Assembly (NCBI GenBank): GCA_950022655.1
Contig: OX465581.1
Location: 108,111,125-108,175,124 of the forward strand
Origin: Alentia gelatinosa
Taxonomy: Eukaryota; Annelida; Polychaeta; Phyllodocida; Polynoidae
Direction: 5' to 3'
Length of the DNA stretch: 64,000 nucleotides
The translations under genes and the position numbers were made by a program. Numbering within the stretch: the stretch's first letter is position 1; every line of letters begins with the position of its first letter. The notes under the pieces are model-generated. The model was not told the DNA's origin. It ran no database searches and saw only the letters and a program-made list of their open reading frames with translations. This document shows positions 24,136 to 36,592 of this stretch, piece after piece.

Positions 24136-25593
24136 TCAGGATGTTCTATATAAATCTTGTTGTCTATTACATACCTGTTCAAAGGAAAGTCCCAAAAGGT
24201 GTAGTTTTTATTCATATATTTATGGGTACTACATCTAACCTCACAGCAGGTGTGGGATATGATTCCCTATCATTTTTATCATTCCTTGATATTAATCAAT
24301 GACACTGACCATAATTGATTTATGACCACTTTTCACCTTTTCCCACCATTGGAATCAATAATCACTCTCCTGTAATCCTTGCTATCTCACTACGTTTCTC
24401 TGCAACAAATCCTGCCATCGCCTTTCAGAAGGTCCTCATTTTAGATGCATTCCTTATGGTTTCCCCATTCTGTGATCTCAAATGTTTCTGCCTCACTGCC
24501 TCTTCCAAATCCCTCTACAAATGTCACCCCCTTCCTCCATCTCGAGACGTGGGTATGGGAAGAGGCCACACATTTACATTCTGGCAAGTGACCTAATGAT
24601 GGGATAGGTAAACAATGTACCAGTGCTGCGATTTACAGGGCCCAAATACTGTATTTATAGATGTAAATATGGATATCAAAGCACTGATTGATCCCGATGT
24701 CCCACATTGGTGTTAACCATCATAGCGAACAGCCTCCTACTCTACGAATGTTTATCATAGTTATCAACGGGAATTCTCAGGTTGATGCTTCATGATCGAG
24801 CAGTTTCACACCTATGTGAAAAGTCACTCTTAATATAAAGGCGGCATCATATTGAGTCAGTAGCGCTAATTGCACGATGCTTACGTAAGATACGAGATGC
24901 TTGTGAGAAAGATTTGCGTACCTGTTAATGTGACATGAACACAGAATTTGTGTATGGCAAATGGAAATATATTGTACCTGGTATGTTGCGAATAGCTTTT
25001 TTTCCGTTTCATTATGCTCAATTCATGGTCTGCTTTATAACAGAGGTTTGCATTGCTTTATAACAGTCATTGAATGTACCAGCTTGGTATTCCTCATTAA
25101 TGTGAGTTATAATTAGTAATTTAAGATATAGTTGAATATGAAATGGATGGGTATGTGGCCATCTTCCAAAGTATCATCTTGTGTTTTTTTTTCATTTTGT
25201 GATTCCCTCTTGCCTCTTGTTTTGACCCTTTAAGACAATTTCATGTATGGTGTCGCTGTCATTAGCTGACCAGATTGTCGTTGTTTATTATTCACCTGAT
25301 AGAACATTCATTAATTCATTACACATAATTCATCAAAACGATGGTCTTAAACTATTACATCGAAATGACATATGAAGTGATTTTGAATATATATCATATT
25401 GTACATTTTCACGAAAACCCTAATAATTATATCACTAATATCAATAGGCTACTCCTATGATTGACCTTTAATAGCATTTATAGTAACTAATATTTGCAAT
25501 ATACGACATATATGTTGGACTTCTATCCTTGAACAAACGTCTTCGTAGAGTATTCTGACTGATGCTGTTGGTGTAAATGTTGCTGTTTTAAAG

Positions 25594-25772
25594 ATGATGA
25601 CACAACCGGGCCCTGTCACACTAGTAGTAGTGATGTGTACATCAGCGCCTGTAGGCGACTGAGAGTGGTTCCTACCCGCCAGGTCAAAGAACTGCTCAGT
25701 GAGCACATCCTGCCGCTCAATCACCTCAACATTGCCGACCACGGTCTCTCCGCTCTCTCCCTGGCCATCGTC
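25594..25772 (+). CDS. LRRC74-like protein, exon 2: cap before LRRs
   Basis: The exon starts after ctgttttaaag, with two bases completing an Asp codon, and ends GTC|GTGAGT in phase 0. It reads DVYISACRRLRVVPTRQV, then LPLNHLNIADHGL. The pattern 'Y-x-x-AC-x-x-L-x-VVP' followed by 'LNHHGL-like' LRR is diagnostic of LRRC74A/B, whose first LRR follows the same VVP segment. Confidence 0.88.
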
Positions 25773-25859
25773 GTGAGTCTCCTCCTTCAGTCACTTTGCA
25801 CCTGAGATGAAATACACGAAACTCAATAAGCGTTTGATACACGTGTGAGATATTATACA

Positions 25860-26005
25860 TTTATCTCACCCCTGGAATTTGTGTCCCAAAGGCTTAACTT
25901 GGGAACTTGTTCTCCATGCCCCTACGGGTATTGCAGTACATTCTCAATGGTCTATATCATGTGTATCATACATTCTTGTATGCAGGGGTGCACAGGGGTG
26001 AAATA
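25860..26005. repeat. Small TIR element, CTCACCCC family
   Basis: Opens tatctcacccctgg, has a core reading aaaggcttaactt, and closes caggggtgaaata. It lies in the intron after exon 2 of the LRRC74-like gene and is related to 14919-15057. Confidence 0.5.
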
Positions 26006-26477
26006 AATACAGAAAGCAGATCGTTTTGATCAACGTCATTGTTCTCAAACTCGTCTGAATGCTACATGATATTCACTCAGCTGTCGCCTCGTTCATATCA
26101 CTTCACATTAAACTCATGGAGAACAACGAGATTGACGAAACCTTGTTGGTTTCTTCTTTAGAGACACGCTATAGCTGATTAGTGCGTACGCTATATCAAA
26201 CACGATGGAATATATTCGCATCTTTGACTAGTGAAAGCTCTAGGAACCAGTTTATCGTTTATGGGAGCTCAACCTAGCAAAATTTGTTAAAATTGGTTTA
26301 GTGAGTTGGTGTTATCTACCTTTGGCAAACTAGAAAAGGAAATTATATTATAAACAAGTGAATATTCTCCAATGGAAGGATTGTGTATGTGGAGAAAGTC
26401 TGATCCAGAATCGCCGTGAGAAAAACCAGACTTTATACTCCATAGGAAATGAGTATTTCTTTTTCTCTTGTGGCCAG

Positions 26478-26585
26478 CACAACAGAACAGTGACGACGCT
26501 GCAGCTCTCTGACAATGCCCTCAGTAAGCGAGGATTGCAGGACCTTTGTATAGCACTGACAAGGAATAATGTCATCACAACCTTA
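26478..26585 (+). CDS. LRRC74-like protein, exon 3: LRR
   Basis: 36 codons in phase 0/0, acceptor tggccag and donor TTA|GTAAGT. NRTVTTLQLSDNALSKRGL is a ribonuclease-inhibitor-type LRR (LxLxxNxLxxxG), continuing the repeat from the previous exon. Confidence 0.9.
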
Positions 26586-26722
26586 GTAAGTACATTCCAA
26601 TAATTACTAACTAATTACTTTCGTAGGTGTGCTACATAATAGTATGACATTGAACTTCCAATAACCCTGTTTGATATCAATTGTACCCTTAGTTTCCTAA
26701 ATAGTAAAAGGTTTTTTTTCAG

Positions 26723-26816
26723 GACCTATCCGAGAATAAGCTAGGGCTGAGTGGTGCAAAGTTACTCGCGGGACTCCTGGTAATAAACAAAACACTCTCT
26801 GCATTAAACGCATCAG
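26723..26816 (+). CDS. LRRC74-like protein, exon 4: LRR
   Basis: Acceptor ttttttttcag, phase 0. Reads DLSENKLGLSGAKLLAGLL then NKTLSALNASG, ending in phase 1 at TCA G|GTACG. One RI-type LRR unit. Confidence 0.9.
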
Positions 26817-26987
26817 GTACGTCTATTCAATCTTCTGGAAAGACAGCCAGCGTAATGTAGAATCTAATACATAGCAAGCTACAGAGTCCTATTTTGCATT
26901 TTATTTCATACCGGTATTTTTCTCCATAGGCTTACCGTAAAGAACTCCTCAGCCCGCACTCCACCTCATAAATCTCATTCAGCTTCG

Positions 26988-27027
<40 letters not shown>

Positions 27028-27239
27028 ATATCCATCCATCCAGCCAGCCAGCCAGCCAGCCAGCCACCCATCCATCCATCCATCCATCTATCTGCCTATC
27101 TATCTATATAAATGTATATTGTAAAGGATCTTAGAAGAAAGCTTTAGCACTGTGTTCTTTAATCGAGACTAGAATTGTACCTAAACCATAAGGTAGAGGG
27201 TAGGCATTCCGTTAGGGAAACTCCTGTCGCAATCCCTGT

Positions 27240-27306
<67 letters not shown>
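26988..27306. repeat. Compound microsatellite: (TATC)n, (CCAG)n, (CCAT)n and (TA)n
   Basis: (TATC)n at about 26988-27026, then CCAT/CCAG repeats to 27093, then a (TA)n run of more than 30 units at 27243-27306. All are in the intron between LRR exons 4 and 5. Confidence 0.95.
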
Positions 27307-27309
<3 letters not shown>

Positions 27310-27447
27310 GTAGTTATTGTTATCGACAACTATATCAACATTGCCACCAAATACCTTATACCTCACGGAATGTTGGGTTATGTAATTGCCGATAGGCACA
27401 TGCGTTGGGTTCGATGTTTAGAGTAAATAATTTTCACTGTCTTTCAG

Positions 27448-27497
27448 GTAACAATTTCAGAGACGCTGGCGTTAGGTACATCGCACGCGCTCTTAAG
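27448..27497 (+). CDS. LRRC74-like protein, exon 5: half LRR
   Basis: 50-nt exon after gtctttcag, phase 1 start. Encodes NNFRDAGVRYIARALK, the second half of an LRR, and ends AAG|GTAATG in phase 0. Confidence 0.88.
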
Positions 27498-27628
27498 GTA
27501 ATGGCCACACCTACAGATCATTCTTCTCTATGTACGTGTGATTCTTGATGATCAATACTTAACGATTATGGGTAGTCATATGTTTTATAAAGTGAATTTC
27601 AACTGTGCACCTTCTCTGTCCTCAACAG

Positions 27629-27710
27629 AAAAATCGAGGGTTGAGAACATTGGAACTTTCACACAACCACTTGGAGGATGAAGGAGGCATCCTACTTGGA
27701 CGTGCCCTGG
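27629..27710 (+). CDS. LRRC74-like protein, exon 6: LRR
   Basis: Acceptor gtcctcaacag, phase 0. GLRTLELSHNHLEDEGGILL is a full RI-type LRR. Donor CTG G|GTAAGC, phase 1. Confidence 0.92.
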
Positions 27711-30079
27711 GTAAGCAACATCAGCACTTGTGATTACAAATATATGTGAGACTCAGTATTAATTGTTTATTAATTAGATCAATAAAGATAGAAAACAAAT
27801 CAACGCTTGTACATGAACAATACAATAACAAATGCTATGGAAAAATTAGATGATAATTTGACATACATTAAACAAAAGTTATTAATGTACATGAAAACAA
27901 CCAAACTTCATAATTCAATATCAGGAGCATAGTGCACTTGCTTCAGTATTTGATAATGAACATTCATCAAATAATTAGATACATAATTAAATAAAATCGT
28001 AATGAAATTCATTACAATATTATATGAAACTTTCTTCTGGTAGGTCCATGTGTCCATCGTGAGGTGGAGCTAGTATAGGGGGAGGTGTGTAGGGGACGAT
28101 AGCGGCAGATGCGGAGGGGTAGAGCACAGGGTAAAAAATCAGTCTAGGACAGGGGCTGATATCGAGTACACTCTCACCTAACGACCACCTCGCTAATACC
28201 ACCACCCAACGATTAAGGGCATTTTGAGTCAGTCCAAAACTTGTTTCCTCTATTCTATGTTTACAAAAAGCTCGGTAATACGACCACCTCGCTATTGCGA
28301 CCACCTCGCCTAACGACCACGTATATCAAGACCCAAACGTCAAATAAATTTACCCTCACTAATGAGACCAGGGACCTGTTTCACTAGTTTTGTGACATGT
28401 CTAGATGGTGTCTAGGTGGTGTGTCCGGTTTCATATGAACTTCGTTTTGTCTGCTCTTGCTTGCACTGTCGGTGCCGCTTTTCATATCTGTCTAACACTT
28501 TTGTCACGAAACTAGTTAAACAGGTCCATGATGTGTAGATTTGTCTAATTCTTATGTTTGGGGTCTGTGTTTTCCTAAGGGCAGCTACTTGTGTTGTCAC
28601 GAAACTAGACAACCCCAATGTCTGTATGGTGTCACAGACATGTCACGAAACTAGTGAAACAGGTCCCTGATGTTTGTTCAAGGCCAGACATTCTGGGTTA
28701 GCAGACATTATGTAGGTGAATTGATGAAAGAGGAGATGGTGACTGGTCATAACAATGGGTGTGACGGATTTTATGGAATGACACAATTTAATTAATTTTC
28801 AACTGCCATTCAATGTTTTATCTTTGTAATCATGCTTTTATTGGTAATGCTATGTTAAAAAAACCTGTTCTATTACAGTGTATTTTCGGTAAAACGACCA
28901 CCTCGCGACTATATTAGCTCAGTCCCAAAGGTGGTCATGTATACATGTATAAGTAACGACCATACTGAGGATATTTGTTCATGAAAGGCGTACACTACTA
29001 CCTAGGGATTCTTACCAGCAATAAATTTCCTATGTATATCATAATGCTACCACATCTGAACTACCTCTTGACACAAATTGCTTAGTGTAATAAACAGTCT
29101 TTGCTCTTCTTTTCATCAATCTTGAATTTTCTATATATAGACAAAATCACTGGATATACCTTATTCTTAACTGTATAGAAAATGCCTAAACTAGAAGGTT
29201 TTTGTACAACTTGAAGTCAACCCTTGGAGTTACATTATTTGTTGTAGATATATAGTTTTCAATTACGGACATCTGAAAGATAGAGCCTCAGTGCTGAATG
29301 TGCTAGCCATGTCGCAAGGCTGGCCACACTGCAGGACCAATTGATGAATGTGAGAAGGCATTAGAGACAACGCTACCAGATCATAATATGATCCATCTGT
29401 GTCCATATATATGTTACTAATGCATCATTAACCAGTCACAATATAATTGACTGTGGCACGAAGGGCATATTGTGGTGAGCTTTTCCTGTAGATATCTAGC
29501 TTTGACGTGTTATCTGATCAATCTAGAGATACGTAATTGAGGCCTAGGTCCTCCACATCCAAGAAGTTGTAAAGCAATAGGCGACCTGTCATCGAGACCA
29601 CGGCTATCTTTGATTCATTCGTTATCAATATGAAATTGGATTTATTCATATAGATCTAGGGCCCATATATATATATATGGGATTGGGTGTGTGTTCTTCA
29701 AACATCCTCTTGCATATATATGATAAACTGGCTGAAAGAGATCATGCAATTGAAACAACGATACTATAATCATAGTAGCTTTAGATTACCTGGGTAAAAT
29801 CATCTAAATTGAATATGGATGAAGTTCAGCTACCTATGGGTAAAATGTCAAGAAATGCAGTTATGATTATTCTTAAATGCTTACAAAATGAACAGCAATA
29901 GGGATGTTATCTAATATTTCAGTTTTGTCCCATGCCCCATACTACTAAGGATTGCCCCGTGTGGCCCTTTACTAGCATGCCATATGTCCTTGGTGGCTTC
30001 CATGCACAATGATATGCATGTACAGTTAGCCAAAGAGATATTAATTTCGAGTAATGCAAAGTGTGCTGTAATACTTCAG
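27711..30079 (+). other. Intron of the LRRC74-like gene, repeat-bearing
   Basis: No exon is supported inside. It contains several copies of ACGACCACCTCGC (28170-28310 and near 28890) and the TIR element at 28370-28668. Confidence 0.6.
28370..28668. mobile_element. MITE with AGGGACCTGTTTCACTAG ends
   Basis: Terminal inverted repeats of about 33 bp: the left end reads agggacctgtttcactag then ttttgtgacatgtct; the right end is its complement with one mismatch. Internal partial copies (tgtcacgaaactag at about 28500 and 28597) give a stem-rich element of about 300 bp with no coding capacity. Confidence 0.75.
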
Positions 30080-30165
30080 GTGAAAATGACTTTCTGCAGA
30101 ACCTGAACCTGAGATGGAACCATCTCAGGCACAAAGGAGCACAGACGATCATCCGGTCGTTAAAG
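30080..30165 (+). CDS. LRRC74-like protein, exon 7: LRR
   Basis: Acceptor aatacttcag, phase 1 start completing Gly. FLQNLNLRWNHLRHKGAQTI is one RI-type LRR. Donor AAG|GTATGT, phase 0. Confidence 0.92.
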
Positions 30166-30387
30166 GTATGTTAAATCAGGGTGTTTCGGAATGTGACTAG
30201 TATTGAAAATATAATGGTATTCTAAGATGCATGTATCTACCATTACATGCAAATGTATACATGTATACTGTAAACTAATTGATGAATGATATAAAGGAGG
30301 ATTTACACAACTAGACCCAAACAGAAATATTTTTATTAGAGATATATTAACATGGGTCAGCCATACTCGACATGGAAAGTAAAGCTA

Positions 30388-30420
30388 GACTAGCTAGCTA
30401 GCTAGCTAGCTAGCTAGCTA
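30388..30420. repeat. (AGCT)n microsatellite
   Basis: About eight tandem CTAG/AGCT units in the intron before exon 8. Confidence 0.95.
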
Positions 30421-30507
30421 ATATAACACGATTACCTGCTGCATGAAAATTTGTCACACATATGTATGGACTCCATTATGTATATCGTAACCTTCTGCTG
30501 AGGTCAG

Positions 30508-30702
30508 GACAACGCGACGTTGCGGACGTTGAACCTTGCTTGGAACGGGCTTTCAGACCCTGGGGCCAGCACCATGGGGCAATACTTGGGCGATAATGAG
30601 ACGCTTCAGGAAGTCGACCTCACCTCAAACAGAATCCACCTAGAGGGCGCCACTGTCCTCGCGAAAGGGCTTCGCAGGAATTCTACTCTGAATGTCCTCA
30701 AG
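30508..30702 (+). CDS. LRRC74-like protein, exon 8: two LRRs
   Basis: 65 codons in phase 0/0 after gctgaggtcag. It holds two successive repeats, TLRTLNLAWNGLSDPGAST and TLQEVDLTSNRIHLEGATVL, and ends NSTLNVLK, the start of the next repeat, at AAG|GTATGT. The longest coding exon in the LRR block. Confidence 0.94.
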
Positions 30703-31039
30703 GTATGTGAATGAGGGAGGTGGGCGACAGAGTGAAGACTATAGAATAGCGAATAGGCTAGACGGATGGACAGAGAAGGAAACCGACACATATACTAGAT
30801 TAATCCATGATTAATATGGAGCAAACCAATAAACAGAGGAGAATACAACCATTGTATGTGTATATTTATTATCCGCCGAATACATAGTGTCCAGAGAAAA
30901 CATATGGGCAGCGTGTATACAATCTCGGCGCATACGGAAAAATGGTGCGCATGAAAAAGATAGTGCGTACCTAAAATGATCTAATATCAGTACCACACTT
31001 GTCAGGAAAAGGTGGATGATAGATACAATATTATCATGA

Positions 31040-31325
31040 AATGTCACGAAATTTCATATGATTGTTTATATGGCGTGAGTTGTCTTTGCGGAATGATATC
31101 ACGAAGCGAAGCTGAGTGATATCTGTAGCAGAAGACAATGAACGCCATGTAAACAATTATATGAAATTGAGTGACGTTTAGATTTTATCCTACCCCGTCA
31201 CATGTTTTTAGTTGCATATGTCATCCGTGGCATATATATCTTATATGGCATAACCGTGGCATACAGTCATACCATGTTAAGTCTATGGAGATTTATATGA
31301 GGGGTAGGATAAAGACTGGTTTCAG
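31040..31325. repeat. TTATCCTACCCC-family element with internal hairpin
   Basis: A stem pairs about 31046-31078 (gaaatttcatatgattgttt) with 31145-31172. It is followed by an inverted pair, ttttatcctaccccgtcac near 31178 and aggggtaggataaag near 31300. It is the reverse-oriented relative of 19420-19710 and lies in an intron of the LRRC74-like gene. Confidence 0.8.
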
Positions 31326-32171
31326 ATAAAAGCGGTTGTATGCTACTCGGAGTTGCCATCTGCCATGTATCAATGAAATGAATGGAATATTACTAACTTA
31401 CAACTCAAACTGGTTTAGGATTTTTTCCCTGCCATGAATTCTAATAAAGAGTGCCATTAAAAGGCATAACAAAATTCAGTTTTTGGATCATAAGTTGCAA
31501 TGATAATAACGGTGATAACATGATATGCATATCACATATAACGAATTGCAATGGGGGACAGTTGTTGCCCATATTCAGGCATTATTTCGATTCTACTTGA
31601 AAACAATTTACTATCATAATTGTGTTTACTACCTATTGTGCATATTGGCTAACAGGTATCTCGTAACCTTGAAGCTCTTTTGAAAGATGATTTACATCCC
31701 TGCAATTTCATATGCCCTGTCAGATTATTCCACATACATTTTCCTCTATAAAAAAGGTGTTTTTTTAACGGAAATTCAGTTTTAGGTTTCTAAAAAAGGT
31801 TTATTGACTGAAAATAGAATTTAACCTTATGTAAAGGAACAAATTTTTAAACGCATGTATATCGAAAAAATACCACAGAGATTGTACCCTATACCATAAA
31901 ACAACATAACAAACCAATCTCAGGTTGTGCAATTCATTTGACATAATCAGCAGGTTCCACACCAAAAGATTGATCTCAATTTAGATAAGATAACGGACAA
32001 ATACTATTCTTTTTGCAGTATGGTCCATATCAATGCCCGTATGCTGAATATTTCGGATCATGTTTATTCTTATTTGACCTATCAAATATATGTATGCATT
32101 TGGCACTAAGGATTCAATGACACGACATTGCTTATTTAATAATGATATTACTCTGTATGACCTTTGTGCAG

Positions 32172-32267
32172 CTCAGCAAGAATCCTATAGCTAGCAAAGG
32201 CGCATGTCTAATCCTTGAGGCCATCAAATCCAACGAGGAATCGCAAGTGAGCAGTTTTGAAATAATG
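32172..32267 (+). CDS. LRRC74-like protein, exon 9: last LRR
   Basis: 32 codons after cctttgtgcag, phase 0. Reads LSKNPIASKGACLILEAIKS then a polar stretch ending FEIM at ATG|GTAAGT, phase 0. An earlier GTGAGC donor is possible, but the later one keeps the expected spacing to the D-V/I-x segment that follows the last LRR in LRRC74A. Confidence 0.85.
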
Positions 32268-34130
32268 GTAAGTCTCGTGGGGTTTGAGATGAAACATACA
32301 TCTCACAGGTCTATTACATGTCTATATGATCTCAGCACGATGAATGTTATTAAACCGGACATGGAAACTTGGAAACGAAAGGTCGCAAGGTCACAGGGAC
32401 GTTGATGTATCCTCCATCCGTGTAGAGTGAAGCATACTTATAACCACATAATTCTCCACTGTACAACATGTATAATTAGCTCCGATAAGGCATGAATCAA
32501 ATAAAATATTTGATATAGGATTCCATCTTCCTACATCACAGTCAAAATAAAACCATAGTAAGCACAATATGTATTGTACACATGTATATAGTCAAACTAA
32601 ATTTCTAGTTTGAGCTATCTTAGTCCAAGGACGACCTACAAATGATTGGGCAAACATTAAGTATCTATAAAGTATTCTTTGTCTTATCATATCTAGGGAA
32701 AGTCAAGCTTCACGTTAATACTGAGACTGATAACTCAGAACTCGAAATTTGTTTTGTAGAAATTGGAGGACTTATGCAAATTTGTGATATCCTCATGACA
32801 TTAATTCTACACAAAACTCTCTTGTCGTTAAAACTAAAGAGCTAATGGTAGAGAAAACAACTAAATCAAAGAAAACACCAGATATATGAGACACGGGTTG
32901 ATAAATACATAGAACGCGACTGAGAAGAACGTTGGTTATTCATCCTGGTGCATTATGCCTATGCATTACATCTATTCATATATCAAGTTATATGGTACAG
33001 TATAAATTTTGCTACATGACTCTCAGCCATTTCTCAAGTTTCAGTTTTCGTACGCTCTCTTATGTTAGAGTGGACACTGGTATGGAATTGATTCTTTAGG
33101 AGGATTTTATTTAGATCCTGGTCAACTTACTCCAAAGTCTTCTTTCATTCGAGAAGTAATCTTAAATTGACTTTAAATAAACCGACGATTGGCACTTTAG
33201 CACTTTATTTGGAAACATTATTCCTACCACAAAGAGGAAAGACAGGGGTTGCTCATAACATATTTTCGGAATATATTTGGGTAGTTTAACGTCCAATTTC
33301 TTCAATTAGACTTAAATATTATCATATACCTGAACATCATTTATTTCACAATCGCCATTTAATATCTTAGATGATAGCGGTCATTCACTTCGGCCCTAGG
33401 GCGCGAACAGTGTTAATACTGCACCCCGTGAGGCAGGTAGTCTTACATAATTGTTCAATCATATGTATATGTTTTTTTTAATACATTTTATTTCCAACAA
33501 TCACTTTCACCTAATTGCAGGTGTTTTACAAAGAGAAAGTCGTACAACTATATTACAAAAGCATAATAAACAAATCATTGACATTCACTTAAAGATAGTT
33601 AGAACTGATCTCTAATCTACTTCATAATTTCTTTCACACTTAAAGGGTAGGTCACTCGACCCTATCACGTTTTTCTGGATTTTATGTTTCATAGTCAGAC
33701 ATGTTAACATTAATTTGTTATCAGTCACCATTATTTTGGTTTATCTTTAATTTGATATCAAATGAACATGAGGTATATACATACAAAATAACAATGCACA
33801 ATTACACAATGCAGTGACACTACGATTTTACCAGTGGGTTTTCTCTATATTATTTCAGTTCAGTTACATGACTAGTAGTGAAATCTTCTATACATACAAG
33901 TATTAGACCAGCTCAAATTTGCATTTCACAATCCCTTCTTAATTCTACTTTAAAGAGATCCTTATTCATTATATCTTGAATAATGATAATAACGATTGAA
34001 TCGCATATTAAGAGCACCCATGAGACATTCTTCAGCTACAGATCCATCCCAAATTGTCGCCTCCAAATCTATACCCCAGGGTGTAGAGAAGTCAGATATC
34101 GTCTACTCACGCGAGAAGCATCTTTTGCAG

Positions 34131-34394
34131 GATGTGGAAATCAACGCCCACTTCGAGGCTCTTCTGGAGGAGGTGCAGTCGAGGCGGCCCCTGGCGGTAA
34201 CTCACGGGGGGCTGGTGACGGACGACCCGTACGGCCAGCCGGCCCGCCCTCTGCCGGCCACCATAGGAGATCCCGTGAGCCTGCTGTTCACGTACGCCAA
34301 GACGGCGGGACTGCGCCTCATCGACCTGTTCGCCCAGCTCGACATGGACAACAGTTCGTCTGTCAGCCACGGGGAGTTCAAAATGGGCCTGAAG
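34131..34394 (+). CDS. LRRC74-like protein, exon 10: linker and first EF-hand
   Basis: 88 codons in phase 0/0; acceptor catcttttgcag, donor AAG|GTGAAG. After a helical linker the sequence reads DPVSLLFTYAKTAGLRLIDL, then FAQLDMDNSSSVSHGEFKMG. DMDNSSSVSHGE is a full 12-residue EF-hand loop with acidic or oxygen ligands at 1, 3, 5, 7 and 9 and Glu at 12, so calcium binding is plausible. The exon is markedly GC-richer than the flanking introns. Confidence 0.9.
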
Positions 34395-34433
34395 GTGAAG
34401 CGGACCGCATTCCCGGGGGATCTGTACACTCCT

Positions 34434-34720
34434 TTTATCCTACCCCTAATATAAAATCCAATAGGCTTAACATTGAGTTTTCGTATGCCACGCTGACTGG
34501 CATACGGAGTTTTGTATGCCACTAGTGGCATACAGAAGTGTTATCCCGTAGTATTCCAAAATCGAGGAGATGGGGTAGGATAAAATCAAAATCTGATTCG
34601 TTTTAATCTTGGCCACCGCATTCCACTCCTAGAGTTTTGGCTCCGGACTTCACTCGGCTTCGCCTTGTGAAATCACTATGCCAAACTCCAGTCGTGGCAT
34701 ACGGTGGCCAAGATTAAAAC
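34434..34720. mobile_element. Two inverted-repeat elements beside a splice donor
   Basis: The first pair is ttttatcctacccctaa (34434) with ggggtaggataaaa (about 34573), enclosing repeated 'GTATGCCAC' words. The second is a perfect 19-bp pair, gttttaatcttggccaccg at 34600-34618 and its complement at 34702-34720. Together they start about 40 bp after the donor of LRRC74-like exon 10. Confidence 0.85.
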
Positions 34721-35200
34721 TCATCCAGTTTTACGATAGACTTTCATCTATCAGTACAATTACCTAAGCTATTCATTGCAAAGACGTGTTGCAATAATTC
34801 CGCGCTGGGGTTTTTAAAGCTTTCCTGTCACTTACATTGGCAACTATATGTCAACCTTGAAGGAATTGTGATAGAATCTATTGGAGAAAGGAAACCGTAG
34901 AAAAGATAATAGATTGATACCAATTGGAACCGCTATCGAATATCATACTAATAGGGAAATGTGAAAATGGGGAAAGGGAAGTATGGTTGTGAATGGATAA
35001 GTAGGAAGAGGTCATGGCGATTCGTTGGGTTGATGATTATCCCAGAATGCTAACAACAATAGGAAAATGGGGATACTTCCACTGACTTCTAATGGGGATA
35101 TGAAGTCGATGACTGGCCTTTATCTTTAGATGAAAACTGATAACTTCTGTTATGTTTCTTATTGAATTTGCTACAGCATGTTTCTTTTTACATCTTACAG

Positions 35201-35286
35201 CGCAGCGGACTGCCGCTTTCCGACCTGCAGGTTGAGAAACTCATCACGGTGCTGGATGCTAACGGAGACGGCGAGATCGACTTCAG
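35201..35286 (+). CDS. LRRC74-like protein, exon 11: second EF-hand
   Basis: Acceptor tacatcttacag, phase 0; donor AG|GTGAGC, phase 2. SGLPLSDLQVEKLITVL is the incoming helix, and DANGDGEIDFRE is a canonical calcium-binding loop whose Glu12 is supplied by the next exon. Length and position match the C-terminal domain of LRRC74A. Confidence 0.92.
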
Positions 35287-35647
35287 GTGAGCTTTATAAC
35301 ACCACGGAAACCTGCGTATTCCTGGGACACTGTCCTCATGGTTGTACAGGATGAAACTGAAGGTGAAGGTCACTCAGTGCACTTCTGGTTTTTGTGTAAG
35401 AATCATGCTGATTGGTTCCCATGGTTCTGGTTTTGTGGAAGAATCATGCTGATTTGTTACCACGAATATGCACTTTTCGGCCTCTCTAAAGATATTACAC
35501 CAAACGGTCACTCTGTTTTGATATTCGGATTATCACAGCGAGGTAGACGCTTAGTGTATTCATTTGAAAAGGTGTAATGCGTGAAGAGTGTAGATAGAGT
35601 TCATTTATAAACATAAACCAATCCTGGCTAATTTTTAGATAAAGTCA

Positions 35648-36115
35648 TCCTGCAAGGAAGACAGTGCCGAAATCTTGTTCTACTTGTTGGACAGCAAGAA
35701 TCGTTATTTCGTCTACACTATTGGCCAAGTTTCCATCAATGTAAGCTGACTCGGACAGAATTCAGGAGAAGATCAGTGGAATTGCAGGTTTTTGTCAGAT
35801 GGACTATTCATTGTTTGTCTCCATGTAGCACAGTTGGATGTTCAGTTATTTCAACATTGCACAATGCACAAAATTTTCACAATCTTATTACTCAAAGAGT
35901 TACAAGCTGCATCATCTCATTCTTATTACTGGATTAAGTGCAGTTAAATCCAGGATATATATAACTGAGTTTTGTGTGTGCTTATATTTTGACCCAAATT
36001 GCACCAAACATGCTGAGTTGCAATTCCATTTTCAATAAGTTTCAATATCATGATAGGGAACCCCGCCCCTTTGAATCAACTTACTGCTCCCCACCCCCAC
36101 CCATTTCCTGACATC
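35648..36115 (+). repeat. Dispersed repeat, short copy (related to 60142-61005)
   Basis: Shares tgcaaggaagacagtgcc, ttggccaagtttccatca, tgtctccatgtagcac, attttcacaatctta and catgatagggaaccccgccc, in the same order, with 60142-61005. It lacks about 440 bp present in the middle of that copy. It lies in the intron between LRRC74-like exons 11 and 12. Confidence 0.85.
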
Positions 36116-36409
36116 TTTCTCCGGCAACAGTCCTGGATCAATTACCTGTTCACTGTACGGAGACAATGGGGAGAAGTGCGTAAGCGGGGTTAATAGCTTC
36201 CTTCACCACTATTTTGTTGTTCCTCATTCTTTGTTTCATACACCTGTGGCATCATGTCATTACTTAAGTAGATATACATATTTTACGGACAGATCAACCA
36301 TTGGGAAGGGCATTAACAGCAATAGATCGAGGATACGGATCTGCAATGCATTCTGTAGCTTACAAGTTGGATGATAATGCTGATATCTGACTGATTCCTT
36401 TGGACACAG

Positions 36410-36592
36410 GGAGCTGATGGAAGGTCAGCGCATCTTCCGGGATAGAGAACGTCGCCGCCAGAGGGCCATATCTCCGCACACCCTGCCGGTGGATCGCACA
36501 ACTACACCGGGCTCTGAGCGCCACCTGCAGGGACTAGGCGAGATCCACGTCCCTCCCCCTCGTGTTGCCTCACCTCGACTTGCCATGGACAG
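36410..36592 (+). CDS. LRRC74-like protein, exon 12: basic/Pro-rich tail
   Basis: Acceptor ctttggacacag. The first base completes Arg, then ELMEGQRIFRDRERRRQRA continues the exit helix of the second EF-hand, followed by a Pro/Thr-rich tail (HTLPVDRTT, EIHVPPPRVASP). Donor ATGGAC AG|GTAAGT, phase 2. Confidence 0.85.

Noticed and set aside
27175..27426. Tyr-Ile repeat open frames over the (TA)n tract
   Set aside because: Pure microsatellite translation.
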